Shown here: piece after piece, positions 1 through 6,124 of the stretch
Layout of the letters: every line of letters starts with the position of its first letter
Numbering within the stretch: the first letter of the stretch is position 1
DNA from: Candidatus Cloacimonadota bacterium
GTDB lineage: Bacteria > Cloacimonadota > Cloacimonadia > JGIOTU-2
Reading direction: 5' to 3'
Length of the DNA: 12,568 bases
NCBI GenBank assembly: GCA_014384665.1
Contig: JACNFI010000393.1
Location: 1-12,568, forward strand
The notes under the pieces: model-generated
Database searches by the model: none
What the model was told of the DNA's origin: nothing
The model's input: only the letters and a program-made list of their open reading frames with translations
Position numbers and translations under genes: made by a program

Positions 1-36
1 GCGCTTTGTATTATTGCTCTTTATTGTAAATATTTT

Positions 37-1005
37 TTACTTTTCAACAATACCTGCTTTTATAAGGTCATGCATATGGAGCATAGCAACAGGATAATAA
101 TTTTCATCAACAACAGGCAGCATAGTTATTTCATATTTCTCCATCAATTTTAATGCGTTGATTCCCATTGTAATTGGGGTAATACATTTAGGATTTTTTG
201 TCATTAATGAATTTATCTTTGATTTCAAAGGATTTTCATATTTCTGTAAAATTCTTCGTAAATCACCATCTGTAATGATTCCAATCAATTTCCCTTGATT
301 ATCAATAATACTTACGCACCCAAGCCCTTTTGAAGTCATAACTAAAATAGCTTCTTTTAAGTTGTGATTTTCCTGAATTATAGGATTTTCATCGCCTGAA
401 TGCATAACATCTTTTACCTGCAAGAGCAGTATCTTGCCAATTGTTCCGCCGGGATGGAACAGAGCATAATCTTCTATTTTGAAATTCCTTTTCCGCAAAA
501 TTACAGTTGCAAGAGCATTTCCCATAGACAAGGCTGTGGTGATACTCGCCATTGGCACCATTCCCAAAGGCTCATACTCTTTGGGAACCCCAATATTTAC
601 GGTCACATCGCTAACCTTTGCTAAAGTAGATTCCGGATTACCAGTAAGGCAAATTATTGGGTTATTGTGTTTTTTGAAATAAGGAATTATATCAATCAAT
701 TCGGATGTTTCACCACTATTGGAAATTATAATAATAACATCATCACTGTCCACCATTCCAAGATCTCCGTGAATTCCTTCAGCAGGATGGAGGTAGATTG
801 AGGGTGTTCCTGTGCTTGCAAAAGTAGCAGAAATCTTACGAGCAATTATACCTGTTTTACCTATTCCTGTAACTACTATTTTTCCTGAACAATTATATAT
901 TAAATCTACTACCCTGGTTATACTTTCATCAACTTTTTCAGATATCTCCAGAACTGCTCTTGCTTCCTTTTTCAGAATCTCAATAATTTCGTCTCTTGTA
1001 TCCAT
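37..1005 (-). CDS. kdsD: Arabinose-5-phosphate isomerase, KdsD/KpsF/GutQ family
   Basis: The 322-residue protein interconverts ribulose 5-phosphate and arabinose 5-phosphate, the first step towards Kdo, the inner sugar of lipopolysaccharide. It is cytoplasmic. An N-terminal SIS sugar-isomerase domain (about residues 35-175) shows GIGKTGIIARK at 47-57, HPAEGIHGDLGM at 73-84, the phosphate-binding SNSGET at 95-100 and HPGG at 184-187. Two CBS domains follow (about 200-255 and 267-322). Length and domain order match the family. A GTG at 1011 is also in frame, but the ATG at 1005 sits better after AAGGGAAG on the minus strand, so I chose it. A TTGACT at 1061-1066 (minus) could be a -35 box, without a convincing -10. 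The gene is divergent from the secreted-protein gene. KdsD and capsule-type KpsF paralogues cannot be told apart by sequence alone; the lipid A genes nearby favour KdsD. Confidence 0.93.
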   Translation of the reverse strand: MDTRDEIIEILKKEARAVLEISEKVDESITRVVDLIYNCSGKIVVTGIGKTGIIARKISATFASTGTPSIYLHPAEGIHGDLGMVDSDDVIIIISNSGETSELIDIIPYFKKHNNPIICLTGNPESTLAKVSDVTVNIGVPKEYEPLGMVPMASITTALSMGNALATVILRKRNFKIEDYALFHPGGTIGKILLLQVKDVMHSGDENPIIQENHNLKEAILVMTSKGLGCVSIIDNQGKLIGIITDGDLRRILQKYENPLKSKINSLMTKNPKCITPITMGINALKLMEKYEITMLPVVDENYYPVAMLHMHDLIKAGIVEK

Positions 1006-1077
1006 ATTCACACTTCCCTTATGAAAACTTATTACACTAAATTTACACTTACATTTTTTAAGTCAAACTTTTATTTT

Positions 1078-1108
1078 CTTGACAAATTTTCTTGACAAAT
1101 TTTAAAAT
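1078..1108 (+). promoter_or_regulatory. Putative promoter with a tandemly duplicated -35 element
   Basis: The 13-bp unit CTTGACAAATTTT occurs twice in direct succession (1078-1090 and 1091-1103), so a perfect TTGACA appears at 1079-1084 and again at 1092-1097. The first is followed after 18 bp by TAAAAT (1103-1108), a reasonable -10. The second could pair with the weaker TACAAA at 1114-1119. The gene starts at 1145 with a good ribosome binding site, so the position suits a promoter for the secreted-protein/hflX pair. Promoter activity is inferred. Confidence 0.55.
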
Positions 1109-1144
1109 AAAATTACAAAAAAATTTAAAGTGAGGTGGAAAAAG

Positions 1145-2383
1145 ATGAAAAAAATTATTTTGGTTTCATTGCTACTTATTATACCAGCTTCTTTATTATC
1201 ATATTATTGGGAGTCATTTGGACCAGACAGTGAAGAGGTCTATGATTATTTATTTATTGAATCCAGTGATACTTATGCTGGTGTTTCAGACGGTGTAATG
1301 GTTTATGATTGGGCAGGTTGGATTAAGTATGAATACGGATTGCCCGTTTGGAAAATGCTCTTGTTAGATGAAAACCATATACTTTTGATTATGGGAAACG
1401 GAAGTTGGTCTGATGGAATTTATACCTTTGACCTTATCTCTCATAATTTCACAGTTCAACAATGGTTATATGAACCAAATTTTTTAGAATTCAACTCTGA
1501 AAATAGTACTTATTATGTAGGATATGAATATGGTTTGCAAAAGTCAAATGATGGTTATAATTGGACAGAAGTCGCATATTTCAATGAGATGAATTGTTCT
1601 TCTATGATTTGTTATCAGAACTATATCGTGGTTTCAGCTAATTCTCATATTCACATTTCTAATGATTTCGGTAATAGCTGGGAGGAATCATTATATTTGC
1701 CTTTATCAGATTTTACTGTTACAGATGAAGGTGTTATTTATGGAATATTTCCTGACCATTCAAATTCTTCAGGATTATGGAAATCAGAAAATTTTGGTGT
1801 TAATTGGGATGTTGAGTTCTATTCTGATTCTATGATTGCAGTTGAACTTGATTGTAATAGTTTCATCTTTGTTGCTTGGGAAGAACCATTTGAACAATAT
1901 GAAGGAATTGGTATCTGGGACTCAGGAAGTCAAAACTTAAGCTTAATAAATGAGGAGCTTCCTTGCTTGGAAATTAATGATATTGAAATTTTCCCATTGG
2001 TTGATTGTCCTGCTATGATTTGTTGCACAGATTCCGGAGGATACTTTGTAACTGATTATCAAACTTCTGTTGATGATAATATTTTTTTCGAAGATGTCCA
2101 ACTTCAAAATTTTCCCAATCCATTCAGTTGCTCCACTACAATTTTTTTTCTAACTCCAGATTACACAGATTTACTCAAATTACACGAGATAAAAATTTAT
2201 AACATCAAAGGACAAAAGATCAAAACCTTTTCAAATCTCCAAATCAACAAATCTCCAAATCAACAAATTATCTGGGACGGAACTGATGAAAAAGGTGGAC
2301 CAGTTCCAGGTGGAATTTATCTCTACAAATTAGTAGTTGAAAACCAAACAAAAGGTTTTCATAAGTTGCTTATATTACGATAG
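1145..2383 (+). CDS. Secreted Asp-box beta-propeller protein with FlgD/T9SS-like C-terminal domain
   Basis: The product has 412 residues and its substrate is unknown. Residues 1-19 form a signal peptide (lysines at 2-3, hydrophobic core, likely cleavage near LLS). The body contains at least three Asp-box-like repeats typical of BNR/sialidase-fold beta-propellers: SNDGYNW at 134-140, SNDFGNSW at 172-179 and SENFGVNW at 214-221. The last ~90 residues are a C-terminal sorting-type domain, with NFPNPF at 322-327, EIKIYNIKGQKIKTF at 348-362, WDGTDEKG at 377-384 and GGIYLYKL at 389-396. Such domains direct cell-surface attachment or secretion in type IX systems, and related FlgD-like Ig domains are frequent in FCB bacteria. 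The ATG at 1145 follows GAGGTGG by six bases; the GTG at 1130 lies upstream of that site and is rejected. hflX begins 25 bp downstream, so co-transcription is likely. Six cysteines lie in residues 151-294. A 16-bp tandem duplication lies within the C-terminal domain. Confidence 0.8.
   Translation: MKKIILVSLLLIIPASLLSYYWESFGPDSEEVYDYLFIESSDTYAGVSDGVMVYDWAGWIKYEYGLPVWKMLLLDENHILLIMGNGSWSDGIYTFDLISHNFTVQQWLYEPNFLEFNSENSTYYVGYEYGLQKSNDGYNWTEVAYFNEMNCSSMICYQNYIVVSANSHIHISNDFGNSWEESLYLPLSDFTVTDEGVIYGIFPDHSNSSGLWKSENFGVNWDVEFYSDSMIAVELDCNSFIFVAWEEPFEQYEGIGIWDSGSQNLSLINEELPCLEINDIEIFPLVDCPAMICCTDSGGYFVTDYQTSVDDNIFFEDVQLQNFPNPFSCSTTIFFLTPDYTDLLKLHEIKIYNIKGQKIKTFSNLQINKSPNQQIIWDGTDEKGGPVPGGIYLYKLVVENQTKGFHKLLILR
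2235..2266 (+). repeat. Perfect 16-bp tandem duplication inside a coding region
   Basis: ATCTCCAAATCAACAA occurs at 2235-2250 and again at 2251-2266. Sixteen is not a multiple of three, so the two copies are read in different frames and give SNLQINK and then SPNQQI. The insertion lies in the loop between the IKIYNIKGQKIKTF strand and the WDG turn of the C-terminal domain, where variable length would be tolerated. Confidence 0.9.
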
Positions 2384-2396
2384 CAAAAAAATTCTC

Positions 2397-2411
2397 AAGA
2401 GGTAAACAATT
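2397..2411 (+). promoter_or_regulatory. Ribosome binding site and probable ATT start codon of hflX
   Basis: AAGAGG at 2397-2402 is a strong Shine-Dalgarno sequence. Six bases later comes ATT (2409-2411), in frame with hflX and two codons after an in-frame TAA (2403-2405). No ATG, GTG or TTG lies between that stop and the TTG at 2454. The codons from 2409 to 2453 encode FTTETKTEKAILIG, which resembles the first beta-strand of HflX proteins. AUU is a known though rare initiator (Escherichia coli infC). A base error in an original ATG would look the same. Confidence 0.6.
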
Positions 2412-3728
2412 TTCACAACTGAAACAAAAACCGAAAAAGCAATTTTAATTGGTTTGCAAACAGAGAATAAATCCAATTATGATGTGGAAGAATCTCTACA
2501 AGAATTATCTTTACTAACAGAAACCGCAAATGTAAAAATTGTTGGAATTGAAAAGCAAATCAGACCTCACCCTCATCCTGCATTTTATATTGGTTCAGGA
2601 AAAGCAAAAGCATTATCAACTTATGCCAAAAATCACCAAGCCAATGTAATTATTTTCAATGGTAATCTTACACCTTCACAAGATAGAAATTTATCAAAAA
2701 TTACAAACCTAAAAATCATTGACCGTACTCAGTTAATATTAGATATATTTGCTCAACATGCAAATACAAGGCAGAGCAAGTTGCAGGTGGAGTTAGCACA
2801 ACTTGAATATCGTCTTTCCAGACTAAAAAGAAGATGGACACATCTTTCAAGAATTGAAGGAGGTATAGGTTTTCGTGGACCTGGTGAAAAACAATTAGAA
2901 GTTGACCGCAGAAGGATCCATGATAGAATCTCTTTGCTTAAATCCAAACTTAAAGAAATAGAAAAAATTGCTACGACCAAGCGTAAACAACGAAAAAATC
3001 TATTCTCAGTTGGACTGGTGGGTTATACCAATTCCGGAAAAACTACTGTGTTAAATAGGCTTACATCTACTAACAATTACATTGCTGATAAGCTTTTCTC
3101 TACTTTAGATGCTACAACTAAGGGGAAAAGATTAACTTCCAAGGATAAAATTGTTATCTCAGATACGATTGGATTTATTAAAGAACTTCCACCATATTTA
3201 GTTGCTTCCTTTCATGCAACATTACAAGAAATAATTTATGCTGACTTACTATTACATATAATTGATATTTCACATCCAAAACTATATGAATATATGGAAA
3301 TTGTTTTTTCTACTCTTCGGGATATTGGAGCACAAGACAAAAAAATGCTCCTTGTATATAACAAGATAGACTTACTTCCCCGGAATGAATTCCTTTTTAT
3401 GAAGAAAAAATTGAAGATGGATTTCCCAAATTCTGTATTTATCTCTGCAAAGTATGGAAAGAATTTTACAAATATTGAAAATTCAATAATAAACTTTTTA
3501 TCTAATAAAAAACATATTATTAATTTGAAAATCCCAAATCAAAAACAGAAATTAATTTCCTTTTTATATAATAATTCTGAAATTTTGTATAAAAAATATA
3601 ATAATCAGTTTTCCAGATTTAAGATAAAATTGCCTTATACACTTTATTCACAAAAGTTTAATCAATTAAGAAAATTTGAGATTAAAACAAAGCGGATGGC
3701 TAAAAGAAAAGCAATTGGTGCAACATAA
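2409..3728 (+). CDS. hflX: Ribosome-splitting GTPase HflX
   Basis: HflX binds the large ribosomal subunit, splits stalled or stress-arrested ribosomes and hydrolyses GTP. With the ATT start the protein has 439 residues. The N-terminal domain holds PHPHPAFYIGSGKAKAL and DRTQLILDIFAQ, then a long helical hairpin (KLQVELAQLEYRLSRL) and the glycine-rich GGIGFRGPGE (151-160). The GTPase domain shows G1 GYTNSGKT at 205-212, G3 DTIGF at 252-256, G4 NKID at 318-321 and G5 SAK at 346-348. A basic C-terminal tail of about 90 residues follows. The only conventional start, TTG at 2454, would give 424 residues, remove the first strand (KAILIGL) and lack a clear ribosome binding site. The function is certain from the motifs; the exact start is not. 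It probably shares a transcript with the upstream secreted-protein gene. Confidence 0.95.
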   Translation: MFTTETKTEKAILIGLQTENKSNYDVEESLQELSLLTETANVKIVGIEKQIRPHPHPAFYIGSGKAKALSTYAKNHQANVIIFNGNLTPSQDRNLSKITNLKIIDRTQLILDIFAQHANTRQSKLQVELAQLEYRLSRLKRRWTHLSRIEGGIGFRGPGEKQLEVDRRRIHDRISLLKSKLKEIEKIATTKRKQRKNLFSVGLVGYTNSGKTTVLNRLTSTNNYIADKLFSTLDATTKGKRLTSKDKIVISDTIGFIKELPPYLVASFHATLQEIIYADLLLHIIDISHPKLYEYMEIVFSTLRDIGAQDKKMLLVYNKIDLLPRNEFLFMKKKLKMDFPNSVFISAKYGKNFTNIENSIINFLSNKKHIINLKIPNQKQKLISFLYNNSEILYKKYNNQFSRFKIKLPYTLYSQKFNQLRKFEIKTKRMAKRKAIGAT

Positions 3729-3732
3729 AAAA

Positions 3733-3758
3733 AAGCATTCATCAATTGATGAATGCTT
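3733..3758 (-). terminator. Intrinsic terminator of dnaN, shared with convergent hflX
   Basis: AAGCATTCATCAA (3733-3745) is a perfect 13-base inverted match to 3746-3758, giving a 26-bp palindrome. Read on the minus strand the hairpin is followed at once by a run of T (complement of the A run at 3727-3732), the classic layout for ending the dnaN transcript. That T run overlaps the hflX stop codon. On the plus strand the hairpin is followed only by an AT-rich stretch, so termination of hflX there is less sure. Confidence 0.8.
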
Positions 3759-3786
3759 ATAATAGTATAGCGTTTTGAAAATCTAA

Positions 3787-4905
3787 TTAATCAACCGATA
3801 AACGTAAAGGCATAAGAAGAAATAGGTTTTTTTCATTTTCAGGATATTCGGTATTATAGAACAATACAGGGTCTAAACTATTCTCAAACTTCATTTGCAC
3901 TTTTTCAGTATCAATAAGATTTAAAATTTCTATCAGATATTTATAATTAAAACCTAGTTGAAAACTATTAACATTACAATCAATATCTAAAACCTCTTCA
4001 GCAGAACCTTTCTCTATATCTTCAGAAGATATTTTTATCTGATTTGGTGAAAAATTAAGAACAACCTTGAAAGTATCTTCAGAGGCAAGCAGTGAAACAC
4101 GATGCACAGCTTGTAAAAATGGTTCAATATCAATCTCTACTATCTTTGAATTGTCATAAGGAATAACTGCATCATAATCTGGATAATCTGCCTCAATCAG
4201 TCTAGAATATATTTTATATGAATCATAGTGAAAACTTATTGCACTTTCTTCAGGTAATATTCTTAAATCTTTAACTTCTTCATTTATTATTCTACTAACA
4301 AGATTGAGTCCTTTAATAGGCATAATAATATTATTTTTTTCAATATTTAATGAAAGTTTTGTTTCATATTTAGCTAATCTTTTTCCGTCTGTTGCAACCA
4401 TTATCTGCTCTTCCTTATCCAATTCCCAAAGAATACCGGAGAAGGCAGGACGTCCAATTTGATCAGAGACAGCAAAAGAGGTTTTTTCAGCCATTCTTGA
4501 AAACAACTCTGCATTAATAATAAAACTATTTTCCCAATCTCTTTCTGGAATTTCAGGAAAATCTTCAGGGTCAGCATAAATAAGACTAAAATCACTATGT
4601 AGGCATTTTATTTTTAACAATTTATCTTGCACTGAGAAATGTATATCATTTTCTGGCAAGGAACGAATTATCTCAGTAATATTTTTTGCAGGAACTGCAA
4701 TTTTCCCACTTTCTTTTACCTGGCATTCTACTTCTGTAACAGCAGATACTTCCAGATCAGTTGCAGCAAATCTTATAATATTTGTCTCGGAATTAGCTTC
4801 AAGCCATATATTTGTAAGAATTTGTAAAGGATTACGAACAGGAACAATACTGTTTATAAATTGGATTTTATTTAATATTTTATTTCTTTCAACTGAAAAT
4901 TTCAT
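3787..4905 (-). CDS. dnaN: DNA polymerase III beta subunit (sliding clamp)
   Basis: The 372-residue protein forms the dimeric ring that tethers DNA polymerase III to DNA. Length agrees with the family (366 in E. coli). It opens with MKFSVERNKILNKIQFINSI and the conserved VPVRNPLQILTNIWLEA, continues with three clamp repeats and ends in the typical LFLLMPLRL tail that lines the partner-binding pocket. The ATG at 4905 is preceded by GGAG at a six-base spacing. An in-frame ATG at 4965 would add 20 residues, but they are encoded by the terminator hairpin and have no clamp homology. No dnaA or recF is adjacent in this window, so the usual origin-linked dnaA-dnaN arrangement is not seen. The upstream neighbour is HU, separated by a terminator. 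Confidence 0.97.
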   Translation of the reverse strand: MKFSVERNKILNKIQFINSIVPVRNPLQILTNIWLEANSETNIIRFAATDLEVSAVTEVECQVKESGKIAVPAKNITEIIRSLPENDIHFSVQDKLLKIKCLHSDFSLIYADPEDFPEIPERDWENSFIINAELFSRMAEKTSFAVSDQIGRPAFSGILWELDKEEQIMVATDGKRLAKYETKLSLNIEKNNIIMPIKGLNLVSRIINEEVKDLRILPEESAISFHYDSYKIYSRLIEADYPDYDAVIPYDNSKIVEIDIEPFLQAVHRVSLLASEDTFKVVLNFSPNQIKISSEDIEKGSAEEVLDIDCNVNSFQLGFNYKYLIEILNLIDTEKVQMKFENSLDPVLFYNTEYPENEKNLFLLMPLRLSVD

Positions 4906-4930
4906 TATAAACTCCAAAATTTTTAATAAA

Positions 4931-4957
4931 AAAGCAAGGGGAAAAACCCCTTGCTTT
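4931..4957 (-). terminator. Intrinsic terminator of the HU gene
   Basis: AAAGCAAGGGG (4931-4941) and CCCCTTGCTTT (4947-4957) form a perfect 11-bp stem with a five-base loop. On the minus strand the stem is followed by TTTATTAAAA, a U-rich tail. It lies 11 bp after the HU stop and 25 bp before the dnaN start, so dnaN depends on read-through or on a promoter overlapping this element. Confidence 0.88.
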
Positions 4958-4968
4958 AAATTCATCCA

Positions 4969-5241
4969 CTATTTCACAGCTTCTTTCAATCTCTTACCTG
5001 CTTTGAATTTAGGTACTTTGGTAGCTGGAATGTTTATCTTCTCTTTTGTCAAAGGATTCATACCCATTCGTGCAGCCCGATGTGCAACACTAAAACTGCC
5101 AAAACCTACTAAAGTAACCTTTTCCTCTTTCTCAAGGCTCAATCTTATGCTATCAAAAATAGTGTTGATAGCTTCACCTGCCTTTTTTTTGGGAATATCA
5201 ATTTCCATTGCAAGCTTCCCAATTAATTCTTGCTTGTTCAT
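4969..5241 (-). CDS. hup: HU/IHF-family DNA-binding protein
   Basis: This 90-residue, basic, histone-like protein binds and bends DNA as a dimer. The start MNKQELIGKLA and the arm signature VGFGSFSVAHRAARMG (45-60) followed by NPLTKEKINIPA (62-73) are diagnostic; Pro63 is the residue that wedges between base pairs at each kink. Length equals the family norm. The start is secured by AGGAGG a few bases upstream. Upstream (5242-5347) lie two TTGACA hexamers and a small inverted repeat, and a strong terminator follows the gene, so it is probably its own transcription unit between lpxA and dnaN. HU and IHF cannot be separated reliably from sequence alone; a general HU is more likely because the gene stands alone. 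Confidence 0.95.
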   Translation of the reverse strand: MNKQELIGKLAMEIDIPKKKAGEAINTIFDSIRLSLEKEEKVTLVGFGSFSVAHRAARMGMNPLTKEKINIPATKVPKFKAGKRLKEAVK

Positions 5242-5268
5242 TTTTTATCCTCCTATTATTTCATTTTT

Positions 5269-5322
5269 GGCATTAAGTATGCCGTTATGACAAAAAAGAG
5301 ATGTCAATTCTCTGTCTGTCAA
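5269..5322 (-). promoter_or_regulatory. Putative HU promoter/operator region
   Basis: On the minus strand TTGACA occurs at 5322-5317 and again at 5307-5302. Neither has a convincing -10 at 16-18 bp. GGCAT (5269-5273) and ATGCC (5279-5283) make a small inverted repeat just downstream that could bind a regulator. TGACA at 5306-5302 and TGTCA at 5292-5288 (minus-strand reading) also face each other. The position between the lpxA stop and the HU ribosome binding site suits a promoter; its activity is inferred. Confidence 0.4.
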
Positions 5323-5347
5323 GTTTTTTTTATTTTTTCATAATTTT

Positions 5348-6124
5348 TTACTTTGCAATTCCGCGCTCAGAACTCTCTACAAAATCAACAAAATGCTTAA
5401 CTTCATTAATCATCTCAATCTCTTTCTTAATCTTATTCACTGCCTGCGTGGTGTTTAGGTCAGAATTATAAAATATTTTATACACTTTCTTTAAAAGAGC
5501 TCTTGTTCCTTCCGGAAAATTATTTCTCACTAAGCCCACAGAATTTAAACCAACTGTTTTGAAAGGAACTCCAGCACCACGCGTATAAGGAGCAACATCT
5601 TTATTAATTCTTGACATACCACCTATAAAAGAATAGCATCCAATTTTTACAAATTGATGTATCGGTGTAATTCCTCCAATAGTTGCTCTTTCTTCTATAG
5701 TGACATGACCGGCAAGATTAACACTATTAGCTAAAATAACATTTTCCCCTAACTGACAATCATGAGCAATATGAACATAATTCATCAGTAAACAATTATT
5801 TCCAATCTTTGTTGGTCGCTCAAAACTAGTTGACCGATTTATCGTAGCGAATTCTCTAATTGTTGTTCCATTTCCAATAATTACTTCAGAATTTTTTCCA
5901 TCATATTTCAGGTCTTGAGGAATAGTCCCAATAACAGCAGAATGGAAAATCAAACAATTCTTTCCAATTGTGGTTCTTCCATCAATTATAACATTTGAAG
6001 CGATTTTTACACTTTTACCTATTTTTACTTGTGGACCGATTATTGAAAATGGACCTATCTCCACATCATCATCAATGTCAGCATTTTTATCAACTATTGC
6101 AGTTGGATGAATTCTGGCTTTCAT
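5348..6124 (-). CDS. lpxA: UDP-N-acetylglucosamine O-acyltransferase LpxA
   Basis: LpxA transfers a 3-hydroxyacyl chain from acyl carrier protein to the 3-OH of UDP-GlcNAc, the first step of lipid A synthesis in the cytoplasm. The 258 residues (262 in E. coli) begin with IHPTAIVDKNADI and run through hexapeptide repeats of a left-handed beta-helix. The catalytic histidine is His121 in VHIAHDC (117-123). GGITPIHQF and the later GGMSRINKDVAPY match the family, and a helical C-terminal part ends in FVESSERGIAK. The ATG overlaps the lpxC-fabZ stop as ATGA, which implies translational coupling. AGGT lies six bases before the start. Chain-length preference cannot be read off with confidence. Confidence 0.97.
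   Translation of the reverse strand: MKARIHPTAIVDKNADIDDDVEIGPFSIIGPQVKIGKSVKIASNVIIDGRTTIGKNCLIFHSAVIGTIPQDLKYDGKNSEVIIGNGTTIREFATINRSTSFERPTKIGNNCLLMNYVHIAHDCQLGENVILANSVNLAGHVTIEERATIGGITPIHQFVKIGCYSFIGGMSRINKDVAPYTRGAGVPFKTVGLNSVGLVRNNFPEGTRALLKKVYKIFYNSDLNTTQAVNKIKKEIEMINEVKHFVDFVESSERGIAK

Noticed and set aside
1130..1144. A GTG start for the secreted protein at 1130
   Set aside because: The GTG lies just before GAGGTGG, the ribosome binding site of the ATG at 1145, which opens directly into a signal peptide.
4906..4965. A 20-residue N-terminal extension of DnaN from an ATG at 4965
   Set aside because: These codons are the terminator hairpin of the HU gene. The ATG at 4905 has a good ribosome binding site and gives the conserved clamp N-terminus.
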